DNA of 47,958 nt from Bacillus manliponensis (GCF_000712595.1 NZ_JOTN01000026.1:1-47958), one strand, 5' to 3'. Counted from the stretch's first letter, positions 15,604 through 24,945 are shown. Notes: generated by a model not told the origin, from the sequence alone. Program-made: numbers and translations.

Positions 15604-16542
15604 TGCGTAGCGATAATATCTTTTTAACGAGATTTTTGATTTAAAACCAATTCTTTTCATAATCTCTTGTTCGGAAATTTCTTGCTCGATAAGGCGTAAT
15701 ATAAAAGTATTTCGTAAATGTTGCCCGCATATTCCTTTTCGTAATACGGCACGTGCGACTTCAAGTCGAATCATTTTTTGAACAGCAATCTCTGTTAAGC
15801 CTTTTGGGGCATCATCTTCGTATACCCATTTATACGTATTACGATTAAAATCAAAAGCAACAAATAAAGGATCGTTACTATGATACTTTGGTCTAACGGG
15901 CTCAGGGATTTTTTTATAATAAAGATATAGTTGCTTTTTATCTTCTTCTTTTAAAGTAATTGTACGTTCTACCCCTGATACGGCAGGGATAGATAATGTG
16001 TTATTTTCAAAGTGAACATAGTTCATATGCAGGGAGACCAGTTCTTGTAACGATAATCCGTAGTCTAGTAAAAGTGTAATAATACAAACGTTCCGATCCA
16101 TTAATAGTGGTCGTACCGGACGTTGTTTGTCTGATAGTCCTTCTAACGAAGTTAAAATATATTTTAAGCGTAGTTCTTCTTCCTGTGAAATGAAATCTTC
16201 ATCTCTTAAATCTCGATTGGGCTGGATGACAAGATCCATGTTTTTAAGTGGGCTAGGAAGGTTTAAAAACTGGTATAGCCGATTTAATACAATAAAGACG
16301 CGGTGCATCGTTTTTTCAGAGTAATGGCGTTTCGTTTTTAAATCGAAAAAATAATTTTCATAGTCTTTTGTACAAAGTGTCCCCCATATATTACTAGAAG
16401 AAAGTTTTTTATTTTTTTGGAGCCAGTGTATAAAATCTTCAATGTCATACACATACCGCTTGATTGTTGAGGTTTTTCGGCCTTTGTTTAATAAGTAAGC
16501 GGAAAAAGCTTGTACTGTATCGTCAACTTCTTTCGTTTCCAT
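15586..16542 (-). CDS. Degenerate tyrosine-recombinase-like protein
   Basis: 318 residues with the two-domain layout of XerC/D-like recombinases: SAM-like N-terminal domain to about residue 105, catalytic domain after. The usual T-G-L-R at the first catalytic Arg reads DYGLSLQELVSL, so Arg is Ser. The second box is CGQHLRNTFIL (His-x-x-Arg kept as HLR). The LGH box reads RIGFKSK with His lost, and the tyrosine lies in SLKRYYRYAKN. Loss of the first Arg normally abolishes cleavage. It is not in a prophage; it sits in the conserved hfq-spoVK interval, so it may have a structural or regulatory role. Confidence 0.8.
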   Translation of the reverse strand: METKEVDDTVQAFSAYLLNKGRKTSTIKRYVYDIEDFIHWLQKNKKLSSSNIWGTLCTKDYENYFFDLKTKRHYSEKTMHRVFIVLNRLYQFLNLPSPLKNMDLVIQPNRDLRDEDFISQEEELRLKYILTSLEGLSDKQRPVRPLLMDRNVCIITLLLDYGLSLQELVSLHMNYVHFENNTLSIPAVSGVERTITLKEEDKKQLYLYYKKIPEPVRPKYHSNDPLFVAFDFNRNTYKWVYEDDAPKGLTEIAVQKMIRLEVARAVLRKGICGQHLRNTFILRLIEQEISEQEIMKRIGFKSKISLKRYYRYAKNKTL

Positions 16543-16660
16543 ATTCCCACCACCTTAGTTTTCTTACATTATAACAAAATTTTTCAGAAAATGTTTATTT
16601 CTTAGGAAAGCGCAAATGTTGACAATAATCGTCAATTGGATGATAAAGTGAGGTGACTGT

Positions 16661-17617
16661 ATGGAGCAGTCGATGCGAAAGAAAAATAATAATCAAATTA
16701 ACATCGTATTAAATCACCGTCAAAAAATTTCTGTTCCTTCTCCAGAGAGAAAGCCAATTCTTTCTAATGAAACAGTGACAAAGCATGAAATGTTACAACG
16801 TATTGAGGAAGAAATGGAGAAACTCGTTGGAATGGAGGAAATTAAAAAAATTATAAAAGAGATTTATGCATGGATTTATGTGAATAAAAAACGACAAGAG
16901 ATGGGATTGAAGTCTGAAAAGCAAGTGTTGCATATGTTGTTTAAAGGGAACCCAGGGACAGGGAAAACGACTGTTGCGCGAATGATTGGTAAATTATTGT
17001 GTGAGATGAACGTATTAACGAAGGGACATTTAGTAGAGGCGGAACGTGCTGACTTAGTAGGAGAGTATATTGGACATACAGCGCAAAAAACGAGAGACCT
17101 GATTCGAAAAGCAATGGGGGGAATATTATTTGTTGACGAAGCGTATTCGTTAGCACGCGGAGGAGAAAAGGACTTTGGAAAAGAAGCAATTGATACACTC
17201 GTGAAGCATATGGAAGATAAGCAACATGGTTTTGTCTTAATTTTAGCGGGCTATTCAAGAGAAATGAATCATTTCCTCTCTTTAAATCCTGGTTTACAAT
17301 CACGTTTCCCTTTTATTATTGAGTTTTCGGATTACAGTGTGAATCAATTAGTGGAAATTGGAAGAAGAATGTATGATGAACGAGAATATCAATTATTAAA
17401 AGAGGCGGAGTGGAAACTTAGGGATCATTTAAATGCTGTAAAATATTCTTCTCATATTACCTCATTTAGCAATGGTCGTTACGTTCGGAATATAGTTGAA
17501 AAATCAATTCGTACACAGGCGATGAGATTGCTTCAAGAAGACGCGTACGATAAATATGATCTCATTACAATTTCAAGTGATGATTTAGCACTAGAAGAAG
17601 AAACGCATAGCTCATAA
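16661..17617 (+). CDS. spoVK: Stage V sporulation protein K (AAA ATPase)
   Basis: 318 residues. CbxX/CfxQ-type AAA+ ATPase needed for spore maturation. Walker A is GNPGTGKTT near residue 95, Walker B GGILFVDEAYSL, sensor region LILAGYSREM, Arg finger candidate in NPGLQSRFPF. The N-terminal 50 residues are low complexity and basic. Expression in the mother cell is expected, but I cannot identify a sigma-E promoter. An inverted TTGAC/GTCAA pair lies at 16619-16635 just upstream. Confidence 0.93.
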   Translation: MEQSMRKKNNNQINIVLNHRQKISVPSPERKPILSNETVTKHEMLQRIEEEMEKLVGMEEIKKIIKEIYAWIYVNKKRQEMGLKSEKQVLHMLFKGNPGTGKTTVARMIGKLLCEMNVLTKGHLVEAERADLVGEYIGHTAQKTRDLIRKAMGGILFVDEAYSLARGGEKDFGKEAIDTLVKHMEDKQHGFVLILAGYSREMNHFLSLNPGLQSRFPFIIEFSDYSVNQLVEIGRRMYDEREYQLLKEAEWKLRDHLNAVKYSSHITSFSNGRYVRNIVEKSIRTQAMRLLQEDAYDKYDLITISSDDLALEEETHSS

Positions 17618-17632
17618 GCTATGCGTTTCTTT
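17599..17632 (+). terminator. Terminator overlapping the spoVK stop
   Basis: AGAAACGCATAGCT / AGCTATGCGTTTCT, 4-base loop, encoding the last residues of SpoVK in its 5' arm. Confidence 0.85.
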
Positions 17633-17709
17633 GATTGCATTAAAGGTATAGAGGGAAGGGATTAGGATGATCCATAATACATATAGCAGTATAAAAGAAT
17701 TATAAAAAA

Positions 17710-17740
17710 GAAAAACACGAAGTTTGATGCTTCGCGTTTT
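17710..17740 (-). terminator. Terminator of the 45-residue minus-strand gene
   Basis: On the minus strand a CGAAG/CTTCG hairpin, extended by A/T pairs past one mismatch, is followed by a long T-run. Confidence 0.65.
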
Positions 17741-17797
17741 TCGATCATTTATCTGGGGATTTGTAGCTAATTGCAGGTGTCCTTTATAAAGATGTTG

Positions 17798-17935
17798 CTA
17801 CTCTTCTTTTTGCTTTTGTTTATATGCTTGATGATAGCGTTCCATCTTTTCGCTCTTTTCATGAGCTGAGTTTTTGTCGTGGCCAAATTGGTTGACAGAA
17901 CTTCTTTGAGCTCCTTTATTTACATGATTAGTCAT
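17798..17935 (-). CDS. Small hydrophilic protein, 45 residues
   Basis: Start ATG 17935 with a GGTGAGAG ribosome site 3-4 bases upstream; own terminator downstream. The protein begins MTNHVNKGAQRSSVNQFGHD and ends in a Lys/Gln/Glu-rich helix. No Cys, no membrane segment. The composition (Asn, Gln, His, Lys) resembles small sporulation-associated or SASP-like Bacillus proteins, but I do not recognise a family. It lies between spoVK and the TRIC-type gene. Confidence 0.65.
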   Translation of the reverse strand: MTNHVNKGAQRSSVNQFGHDKNSAHEKSEKMERYHQAYKQKQKEE

Positions 17936-18025
17936 ATCTCTCACCTTCCTTTCATCTGTAGTATTGGCGGAGAGGTGAGAAAAACATGCAATTTCGATGC
18001 TTTTAATTTCGTCTTATTATTCTAC

Positions 18026-18056
18026 AAAAAACCCTTCTACAATGGTGTAGAAGGGA
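18026..18056 (-). terminator. Terminator of the TRIC-type gene
   Basis: CCCTTCTAC / GTAGAAGGG hairpin followed on the minus strand by T6. Confidence 0.85.
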
Positions 18057-18061
18057 AATTG

Positions 18062-18685
18062 TTAGGAATCAATAGGATGTTCTACTCTGTCTAAAGTTCG
18101 ATGTGGAAGCTTCCAGTTGTAATGTATAGATACCATTCGTAAGCAAACAATGAGAGTAAATAACACATATAATGCCCAGTCGCTTACAATAATTTTGCAA
18201 CCGATTACAAAACCGGCTAAAATCGTCCAAAATGCATAGACTTCAGCGCGTAGTACAAGTGGTTTTCGACGCGCTAACAAATCGCGAATAATTCCGCCGC
18301 CAATACCTGTTAAAACTGCTGCAACAATAGTTGCGCTAATAGGCAAGTTTAATTGTTGTGCATATAAAGCTCCTTGTACAGCAAATGCCGATAATCCAAT
18401 CGCATCTGTAATATGTTCCCAACGTTTCCAATGTTTCATTAGTTTCTTTGGGAATAAGAAAATGATTGTAATGGATAACAATGCAATTTGAAATAAGAGA
18501 TCTTGTTTCCAAAATGCAACGATTGGATATCCAATTAACAAGTTTCGAAGAGCACCGCCGCCAAAAGCGGTTGCCATGCCTAAAATGTATACCCCAAAAA
18601 TATCGTACTCTTCTTCCATTGCTACGATTGCGCCGCTTAAAGCAAAGGCAATTGTACCGATGATGCTAAATAAATCCCATGCCAT
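18062..18685 (-). CDS. TRIC-type cation channel family membrane protein (UPF0126)
   Basis: 207 residues with seven hydrophobic segments arranged as two similar halves. Each half has the Gly-rich hinge of the family: TAFGGGALRNLLIG and TGIGGGIIRDLLARRKPLVL. Prokaryotic TRIC proteins form trimeric potassium channels. Similar to B. subtilis YvgT. Alone, divergent from hflX. Confidence 0.85.
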   Translation of the reverse strand: MAWDLFSIIGTIAFALSGAIVAMEEEYDIFGVYILGMATAFGGGALRNLLIGYPIVAFWKQDLLFQIALLSITIIFLFPKKLMKHWKRWEHITDAIGLSAFAVQGALYAQQLNLPISATIVAAVLTGIGGGIIRDLLARRKPLVLRAEVYAFWTILAGFVIGCKIIVSDWALYVLFTLIVCLRMVSIHYNWKLPHRTLDRVEHPIDS

Positions 18686-18764
18686 GAATTTTCTCCCTCG
18701 CTATCTAGATGAAAAATGATTCCTCTGCTATTATATTAGAAGGTTTAAATTTCGAAAAGGATGA

Positions 18765-20015
18765 GTGAGCTATTTGTTAGAAAAAAAAGAAAAAGCAATC
18801 TTGGTTGGCTGTCAGTTATCACAAGATGAAGATAAACGATTTGTGCACTCGATGGAGGAGTTAGCTTCCTTGACAAAAACAGCACGTGCAGATGTGTTGG
18901 TGTCAACAACACAAAAGCGTCCGAAATTTCATCCAGCTACGTATATTGGAAAAGGGAAGCTTGAAGAACTTTCTTCTTTAGTAAAAGAACTTGAACCAGA
19001 TGTTATTATTTTTAATAATGAATTAACGCCAAGTCAAATTCGTAATTTGTCAGCAGAGTTAGATGGGAGAGTCATTGACCGCACGCAACTTATATTAGAT
19101 ATATTTGCGCAGCGTGCTAGGTCAAGGGAAGGGCAGCTTCAAGTTGAATTAGCACAACTACAATATGCGTTGCCACGTCTTGTTGGACAAGGGACATCGT
19201 TATCGCGTCTTGGTGGAGGAATTGGGACGAGGGGACCTGGTGAAACGAAGTTAGAAACAGATCGCCGTCATATTCGTTCGCGCATTGACGAAATAAAACG
19301 ACAGCTTGCTGTTGTGGTTGAGCATCGGAAACGCTATCGTGAACGAAGAAAACAAAATCAAGTGTTTCAAGTATCAATTGTTGGGTATACGAATGCAGGG
19401 AAATCCACCCTGTTTAACAGATTGACAGAAGCAAATACGTTTGAAGAGAACTTACTCTTCGCTACACTAGATCCAACGACACGTAAAATGCAGCTTCCAT
19501 GCGGATATACGGTGTTACTAACGGATACTGTTGGATTTATTCAAGATTTGCCGACATCATTAGTTGCAGCGTTTCGTTCTACGTTAGAAGAGGTAAATGA
19601 AGCGGACCTTATATTACATGTCATTGATTCGTCAGACTCAAATTATGTGAATCATGAAGAGACGGTGAATGAATTACTTCATGAATTAGAAGTGAAGCAT
19701 GTTCCTGTTATCACGGTATATAACAAACGCGATGAGCAATATGATAAATTTATTCCATCACCAACAAGTGATTCCATCATGACAAGTGCCTTTTGTATAG
19801 ATGATATAGAGGAATTGAAAAGGAAGATAGAAACGGGAGTAATTGAGCAGATGGAACCGTATGAGGTAACAGTTCCTGCTCATGAAGGTAGATTGCTGAT
19901 GCAATTAAAAACAGATAGCGTATTAACCGATATGGTATTTCGGGAAGAAGAACAAGTATATGTATGTAAAGGATATATATTTGCTCATTCACCGTTAAAT
20001 GGAAGAATGAAATAA
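18765..20015 (+). CDS. hflX: GTPase HflX
   Basis: 416 residues. Ribosome-associated GTPase that splits or rescues stalled 70S ribosomes. N-terminal HflX domain [15 protein letters not shown], glycine-rich linker [17 protein letters not shown], coiled coil, then G1 [10 protein letters not shown]3 DTVGF, G4 YNKRD and G5 TSAF. GTG 18765 follows AAAAGG closely; TTG 18774 is an alternative. The hflX-ynbB-glnR-glnA order is that of B. subtilis. Confidence 0.95.
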   Translation: MSYLLEKKEKAILVGCQLSQDEDKRFVHSMEELASLTKTARADVLVSTTQKRPKFHPATYIGKGKLEELSSLVKELEPDVIIFNNELTPSQIRNLSAELDGRVIDRTQLILDIFAQRARSREGQLQVELAQLQYALPRLVGQGTSLSRLGGGIGTRGPGETKLETDRRHIRSRIDEIKRQLAVVVEHRKRYRERRKQNQVFQVSIVGYTNAGKSTLFNRLTEANTFEENLLFATLDPTTRKMQLPCGYTVLLTDTVGFIQDLPTSLVAAFRSTLEEVNEADLILHVIDSSDSNYVNHEETVNELLHELEVKHVPVITVYNKRDEQYDKFIPSPTSDSIMTSAFCIDDIEELKRKIETGVIEQMEPYEVTVPAHEGRLLMQLKTDSVLTDMVFREEEQVYVCKGYIFAHSPLNGRMK

Positions 20016-20080
20016 TATTTCTAGTCGCTCTTACTCGTTAAGATGAATAGATTTACAGCATGAAAAGGAGAAGAAAAAGC

Positions 20081-21352
20081 ATGTTTGATCGTTTGAAAAA
20101 TGGAGAGAAGATTAAAAAGGTTGTAAAAGAAGTAGAGGTCCAAATTGCTGATATACATAAACGTATAGATGAAGTGATTGAAAGTAACCAATTTCGTGTG
20201 TTAGAAAGTTTCAGAGGTCATAAAATTAGTGATTCACACTTTATTCCGACAACAGGTTATGGTTATGATGACATTGGTCGTGATACGTTAGAAAAAGTGT
20301 ATGCTGATGTATTCGGAGCAGAAGTAGGACTTGTTCGTCCGCAAATTATTTCTGGTACACATGCAATTGCAACATCTTTATTTGGTGTGTTACGTCCTGG
20401 TGATGAACTGTTATACATTACTGGTAAACCATATGATACGTTAGAAGAGATTGTTGGTGTTCGTGGTAAAGGTGTAGGTTCATTTAAAGAATACAATATT
20501 GGTTACAACGCTGTTCCGCTAACAAGTGAAGGACGAGTAGATTTTGAGGCTGTTGCCGCAGCGATTCATGAAAATACAAAGATGATTGGAATTCAACGCT
20601 CGAAAGGTTATGCAACGCGTCCATCATTTACAATTGCAGAAATTAAAGAAATGATTGCATTTGTAAAAGAGATTAAAGAAGATGTTGTTGTGTTTGTAGA
20701 TAATTGTTATGGAGAATTTGTAGAAGAGCTAGAGCCATGTCACGTTGGGGCAGATTTAATGGCTGGATCTTTAATTAAAAATCCAGGCGGTGGTATTGTG
20801 AAAACAGGTGGTTACATCGTCGGGAAAGAAGAGTATGTGGAAGCGTGTGCGTATCGCTTGACTGCTCCTGGTATTGGTGCGGAAGCAGGAGCTTCTTTAT
20901 ATAGCTTACAAGAAATGTATCAAGGCTTCTTCTTAGCGCCGCATGTTGCTGGTCAAGCGTTAAAAGGTGCGATTTTTACAGCGGCTTTCCTACAAAAATT
21001 AGGAATGAATACGTCGCCAACTTGGGATGCTCCTCGTACGGATTTAATTCAATCTGTACAATTTGATGATAAAGAGCGTATGATTGCGTTTTGCCAAGCG
21101 ATTCAATATGCGTCTCCAATTAATTCTCATTTCACACCGTATCCGAACTACATGCCAGGATATGAAGATGATGTAATCATGGCAGCGGGAACGTTTATTC
21201 AAGGTGCAAGTATTGAATTATCTGCTGATGGTCCAATTCGTCCGCCTTATGTTGCATATGTACAGGGTGGATTAACATATTCTCATGTGAAGATTGCGAT
21301 TTGCTCTGCAATCGATGAATTAGTTGAAAAACAATTATTAACAATTTCGTAA
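20081..21352 (+). CDS. ynbB: PLP-dependent enzyme, YnbB/methionine gamma-lyase-like (old name aluminium resistance protein)
   Basis: 423 residues, Met_gamma_lyase family (fold-type I PLP enzyme). Likely Schiff-base Lys in GSLIKNPGGGIVKTGG; the upstream VVVFVDNCYGEF holds the Asp that contacts the pyridine N; SGTHAIATSLFGVLRPGDE binds phosphate. True substrate unknown; the aluminium name comes from an old phenotype in another genus. Start ATG 20081 behind AAAAGGAGAAG; 20060 overlaps it. Confidence 0.88.
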   Translation: MFDRLKNGEKIKKVVKEVEVQIADIHKRIDEVIESNQFRVLESFRGHKISDSHFIPTTGYGYDDIGRDTLEKVYADVFGAEVGLVRPQIISGTHAIATSLFGVLRPGDELLYITGKPYDTLEEIVGVRGKGVGSFKEYNIGYNAVPLTSEGRVDFEAVAAAIHENTKMIGIQRSKGYATRPSFTIAEIKEMIAFVKEIKEDVVVFVDNCYGEFVEELEPCHVGADLMAGSLIKNPGGGIVKTGGYIVGKEEYVEACAYRLTAPGIGAEAGASLYSLQEMYQGFFLAPHVAGQALKGAIFTAAFLQKLGMNTSPTWDAPRTDLIQSVQFDDKERMIAFCQAIQYASPINSHFTPYPNYMPGYEDDVIMAAGTFIQGASIELSADGPIRPPYVAYVQGGLTYSHVKIAICSAIDELVEKQLLTIS

Positions 21353-21355
21353 TGG

Positions 21356-21384
21356 AAAAGCTGTCAATTTTGACAGCTTTTTTT
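21356..21384 (+). terminator. Terminator of ynbB
   Basis: AAAAGCTGTCA / TGACAGCTTTT, then T-rich. Confidence 0.9.
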
Positions 21385-21443
21385 GTATATGAAGATGAAT
21401 TTTAGTTATTTGATGAAAGAGTGAAAAAAATTCCAAAAAACCA

Positions 21444-21460
21444 TGTAAGAAAAGCTAACA
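21444..21460 (+). promoter_or_regulatory. GlnR/TnrA box 1
   Basis: TGTAAGAAAAGCTAACA, an exact fit to TGTNAN7TNACA, upstream of the -35. Confidence 0.85.
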
Positions 21461-21464
21461 TGTG

Positions 21465-21493
21465 TTGACATGAAACATAACATAATATAGAAT
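21465..21493 (+). promoter_or_regulatory. Sigma-A promoter of glnRA
   Basis: TTGACA (21465-21470), 17 bases, TAGAAT (21488-21493). The second GlnR box covers the -35. Confidence 0.85.
21466..21482 (+). promoter_or_regulatory. GlnR/TnrA box 2, overlapping the -35
   Basis: TGACATGAAACATAACA, one mismatch to TGTNAN7TNACA. Two boxes about two turns apart is the arrangement of the B. subtilis glnRA promoter. Confidence 0.75.
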
Positions 21494-21527
21494 AAGAATC
21501 AGTTAAGGCGAAGGAGGAACTGAATTA

Positions 21528-21917
21528 ATGAAACAAGATAGACGTTCTGCTCCGCTGTTTCCTATTGGAATTGTAATGGATTTAACACAACTATCTGCTC
21601 GTCAAATTCGCTACTATGAAGAGCATAATCTTATTTTCCCAACCCGTACAAAGGGAAATCGCAGATTATTTTCGTTTAACGATGTGGATAAGTTATTAGA
21701 AATTAAAGACTTGTTGGATCAAGGTTTAAACATGGCTGGTATTAAACAAGTTTTACAGATGAAAGAGAACCAATCAGAACTTGTACAAAAAAAGGAAGAA
21801 ACAAAGGAAATTTCAAAATCTGAGCTTCGCAAAATTCTTCGAGATGAGCTACAGCATACTGGTAGGTTTAATCGAACGTCATTGCGACAAGGTGATATTT
21901 CTAGGTTTTTCCATTGA
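21528..21917 (+). CDS. glnR: Nitrogen regulator GlnR (MerR family)
   Basis: 129 residues. MerR-type winged helix: [40 protein letters not shown]. The C-terminal tail with QGDISRFFH is the autoinhibitory segment relieved by feedback-inhibited glutamine synthetase. Represses its own operon through the two boxes upstream. AGGAGGAA ribosome site; glnA follows after 60 bases. Confidence 0.95.
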   Translation: MKQDRRSAPLFPIGIVMDLTQLSARQIRYYEEHNLIFPTRTKGNRRLFSFNDVDKLLEIKDLLDQGLNMAGIKQVLQMKENQSELVQKKEETKEISKSELRKILRDELQHTGRFNRTSLRQGDISRFFH

Positions 21918-21977
21918 TAATTGTCAATTCTGAGGGTATTAGAGGGATTTTTTAAGGGACTAAGGAGGAATTGGAAA

Positions 21978-23312
21978 ATGGCAAAGTATACGAAAGAAGA
22001 TATTTTCCGCTTGGCGAAAGAAGAGAATGTAAAGTACATCCGTCTGCAATTTACGGATTTATTAGGAATTATTAAAAACGTAGAAATTCCAGTAAGTCAG
22101 TTAACAAAAGCGTTAGACAATAAAATGATGTTTGATGGATCTTCTATTGAAGGATTTGTTCGTATTGAAGAGTCAGATATGTACTTATATCCAGACTTAG
22201 ATACGTGGGTAGTATTCCCATGGACAGCTGAGAAAGGGAAAGTAGCTCGTTTAATTTGCGACATTTACAAAGCTGACGGTACTCCGTTTGAAGGTGACCC
22301 ACGTAACAACTTAAAACGTGTATTAAAAGAAATGGAAGAGTTAGGATTTACAGATTTCAACCTTGGACCAGAACCAGAGTTCTTCTTGTTCAAAGTTGAT
22401 GAAAAAGGAAATCCAACATTAGAATTAAACGATAACGGTGGATACTTCGACCTTGCGCCGATGGATCTAGGGGAAAACTGTCGTCGTGATATCGTTCTTG
22501 AGCTGGAAGAGATGGGCTTTGAAATTGAAGCTTCTCATCATGAAGTAGCACCAGGACAACATGAAATTGACTTCAAATATGCAGGAGCACTTCGCTCATG
22601 TGATGATATTCAAACGTTTAAGCTTGTTGTAAAAACAATTGCTCGTAAACATGGCTTACATGCAACGTTTATGCCAAAACCGTTGTTCGGAGTAAACGGT
22701 TCTGGTATGCACTGTAACTTATCTCTATTTAACAATGGAGAGAACGTATTCTTCGATCCAAACGGAGACTTACAATTAAGTGATGATGCACGTCATTTTA
22801 TCGCAGGTATTTTAAAGCATGCACCAGCATTTACAGCGGTAGCAAACCCAACTGTAAACTCGTATAAGCGTTTAGTTCCTGGCTATGAAGCACCGTGTTA
22901 CGTAGCATGGTCTGCACAAAACCGTAGCCCATTAGTACGTATTCCAGCATCTCGCGGCGTAAGTACACGTGTAGAAGTACGTAGTGTTGACCCAGCTGCA
23001 AATCCATACTTAGTAATGGCTACATTACTAGCAGCAGGTCTTGATGGAATTAAAAATAAATTAGCAGTACCACCTGCAGTAGACCGTAACATTTACGTGA
23101 TGACAAAAGAAGAGCGCGAGCAATCGGGTATCGTTGACTTACCAGCAACATTAGCTCAAGCATTAGTAACATTACAATCTAACGAAGTAGTTTGCGCTGC
23201 TTTAGGAGACCACTTACTTGAGCACTTCGTAGAAGCGAAAGAAATCGAGTGGGATATGTTCCGAACGCAAGTTCACCAATGGGAACGCGATCAATATATG
23301 ACTCTTTATTAA
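21978..23312 (+). CDS. glnA: Type I glutamine synthetase
   Basis: 444 residues, GS-I-alpha length. ATP + glutamate + ammonia to glutamine. [16 protein letters not shown] contains the feedback Arg; metal ligands in [32 protein letters not shown]/Glu sites [13 protein letters not shown] and [14 protein letters not shown]. Lacks the adenylylation insertion, as in Bacillus. ATG 21978 after TAAGGAGGAA. The prophage starts just past its terminator. Confidence 0.97.
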   Translation: MAKYTKEDIFRLAKEENVKYIRLQFTDLLGIIKNVEIPVSQLTKALDNKMMFDGSSIEGFVRIEESDMYLYPDLDTWVVFPWTAEKGKVARLICDIYKADGTPFEGDPRNNLKRVLKEMEELGFTDFNLGPEPEFFLFKVDEKGNPTLELNDNGGYFDLAPMDLGENCRRDIVLELEEMGFEIEASHHEVAPGQHEIDFKYAGALRSCDDIQTFKLVVKTIARKHGLHATFMPKPLFGVNGSGMHCNLSLFNNGENVFFDPNGDLQLSDDARHFIAGILKHAPAFTAVANPTVNSYKRLVPGYEAPCYVAWSAQNRSPLVRIPASRGVSTRVEVRSVDPAANPYLVMATLLAAGLDGIKNKLAVPPAVDRNIYVMTKEEREQSGIVDLPATLAQALVTLQSNEVVCAALGDHLLEHFVEAKEIEWDMFRTQVHQWERDQYMTLY

Positions 23313-23317
23313 GAGTG

Positions 23318-23353
23318 AAAAGCCTTGATACAACTGGTATCAAGGCTTTTTTA
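23318..23353 (+). terminator. Terminator of glnA
   Basis: AAAAGCCTTGATAC / GTATCAAGGCTTTT with a 5-base loop; probably the last bacterial element before the prophage. Confidence 0.92.
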
Positions 23354-23355
23354 TG

Positions 23356-23416
23356 TTTGTGGGTAAAACACTTTTTTGTTTCTTAGTGCTAATACACCCA
23401 CAAAACACCCACAAAA
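23356..23416. repeat. Candidate attL with integrase arm-type repeats
   Basis: ACACCCACAAAA occurs twice in tandem (23394-23405 and 23405-23416, sharing one base) and TTTGTGGGT is inverted at 23356-23364. Short direct/inverted repeats beside the integrase gene are what the N-terminal arm-binding domain would recognise. The core crossover sequence cannot be found without the right end. Confidence 0.5.
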
Positions 23417-23432
23417 AAATCCAAAAGTCATC

Positions 23433-24578
23433 CTACCCCAAAATATTATTCATATATGTTTCAAATTCGGAGATGGAATCTTTATCAATTTTATCACTAA
23501 TGTGTGAGTAAACGTTTGATGTGATTTCAATTCTTTTATGACCTAGTCTTTCTTGAATGTACTTCATGCTCGCCCCAGATTCTAATAAAAGTACTGCATG
23601 AGTGTGCCGAAGTGAATGAATCTCTAGCTTTGGTAAATTAACTTTGTTGAGAATTCTTGAAAAAGCATTGAATAATGTAGACTTCGGTAAAAAGCTACCA
23701 TCTGTTTTTGTGAATACCAAATCTAAATCGTGTTTATATGACTCTTGGAGAACAAGCTTATTCTCATTTTGCCACTTTTTATGAGCTTTTAAATCATCCA
23801 TAAATGGCTGAGGAACTGAAATGGTACGTCTTGAAGTAAATGTCTTTGTGTCACCAAATAAATCCTCACCTGGCTTCGCTTGAAAATCGAGTGTTTTAGT
23901 AATCTTTATTGTTTGTTCTTTAAAATCGATGTCACTCCATTGAATTGCTGCAGCTTCACCTTTACGCATTCCAGTATTGATAAGTGCTTTAAAAAAGATA
24001 TAATAGATATAATTATATTGATAAGCTGTTTTTAGAAAAAGAGGGATGTCTTCGGTGCGCATATACTTAAGACCTTCCTCTTCTTTTTTATTTTTATTGG
24101 ATATAATTACATCTTCACAAGGGTTGTCCGTTATTTTTTTTAGGCTCACAGCTTTTTTCATAGCATTGTACATTGTTGTGTGAACAATTTGAACGGTACG
24201 CTTACTATATCCTTTGTCTGTAAGGTAATTAAGGAAATTTTGATACATCATTGGCTTGACTTCATCTAAACTTATATTCTTAAAATACGGTATGATGTGT
24301 TTCTCAATATTCCTCTGATGTAATACTAAAGTGTTTTTTCTTACGTTATTCTCTTTAAATAACTTCAGCCAATCCTGAAGAAAATATTTGAGTGATACAG
24401 GTACATCGTCAATCTCTAGTCCATTCAATATTTTCTTTTCTTCTTCAGCCGCAGCGAGCTGTGCTTCTTTTTTCTTTTTGAATCCGCGTTTAGATTTCTC
24501 TTTGAACTTCCCTGTGAATGGGTCTCTATATTTAATACGATACTCCCATCCGTTTTTGTGTTCTCGGAAACTCGCCAT
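23433..24578 (-). CDS. int: Phage tyrosine integrase
   Basis: 381 residues. N-terminal AP2-like arm-binding domain (WEYRIKYRDPFTGKFKEKSK, Lys-rich), SAM-like core-binding domain about 65-160, catalytic domain after. Catalytic residues all visible: Arg in NTGMRKGEAAAI, His-x-x-Arg in HSLRHTHA, LGHKRIEIT and Tyr in NVYSHIS. Integrates and, with an excisionase, excises the prophage. Ribosome site AAGGAGG. Minus strand, the first phage gene. Confidence 0.96.
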   Translation of the reverse strand: MASFREHKNGWEYRIKYRDPFTGKFKEKSKRGFKKKKEAQLAAAEEEKKILNGLEIDDVPVSLKYFLQDWLKLFKENNVRKNTLVLHQRNIEKHIIPYFKNISLDEVKPMMYQNFLNYLTDKGYSKRTVQIVHTTMYNAMKKAVSLKKITDNPCEDVIISNKNKKEEEGLKYMRTEDIPLFLKTAYQYNYIYYIFFKALINTGMRKGEAAAIQWSDIDFKEQTIKITKTLDFQAKPGEDLFGDTKTFTSRRTISVPQPFMDDLKAHKKWQNENKLVLQESYKHDLDLVFTKTDGSFLPKSTLFNAFSRILNKVNLPKLEIHSLRHTHAVLLLESGASMKYIQERLGHKRIEITSNVYSHISDKIDKDSISEFETYMNNILG

Positions 24579-24638
24579 TTCAAACCCTCCTTGTTAAACA
24601 TATTAGTTTAGTTAACAACAAAAAGTGGGACATGTTGT

Positions 24639-24654
24639 TATTATTTGAATAATA
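24639..24654. repeat. Palindrome in the integrase upstream region
   Basis: TATTATTTGAATAATA, perfect 7+2+7, flanked by a direct repeat CATGTTG at 24631 and 24656. Possible operator for int or the divergent small gene. Confidence 0.4.
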
Positions 24655-24687
24655 GCATGTTGAACCAATTAATGTAAAAGGAAATTA

Positions 24688-24716
24688 TTACGAATGTAGA
24701 ACGTTTGTGCTATAAT
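24688..24716 (+). promoter_or_regulatory. Extended -10 promoter of the PGG-repeat gene
   Basis: TTACGA, 17 bases, TATAAT with an upstream TGC giving an extended -10 (TGCTATAAT). Confidence 0.65.
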
Positions 24717-24753
24717 GTTTGTATATTCTAAAAATAGAAAGGGGTAGAAAGTA

Positions 24754-24945
24754 ATGATTGAATTCACAAAAGAACCAGGAGGGCATAAAGTGTCTGACCC
24801 TGGTGGTAGTAAGGTACTTGATCCTGGAGGGAGTGGATGGAAAGTGTTAAATGGTCCAGGTGGTGGAATGGGAAGACATTCTGACTCTGAAGGAATGAAA
24901 ATAGAAAACAAACCTGGCGGTGGCGGTTGGGATATTACCCAGTAA
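24754..24945 (+). CDS. Small PGG-repeat protein, unknown function
   Basis: 63 residues, Gly about one quarter. Repeated motif: EPGGHKV, DPGGSKVL, DPGGSGWKVL, GPGGG, KPGGGGW. No Cys, no signal peptide or membrane segment; two Trp. Good ribosome site (AAAGGGG), its own extended -10 promoter and its own terminator make it a self-contained unit, as phage cargo genes are. Likely expressed in the lysogen. Not recognised. Such repeats tend to be disordered or surface-binding. Confidence 0.75.
   Translation: MIEFTKEPGGHKVSDPGGSKVLDPGGSGWKVLNGPGGGMGRHSDSEGMKIENKPGGGGWDITQ

Noticed and set aside
24754-24945. PGG-repeat protein as a Phr/arbitrium-type signalling precursor
   Set aside because: No signal peptide and no adjacent RRNPP receptor; aimP at 27793 is the real peptide gene.
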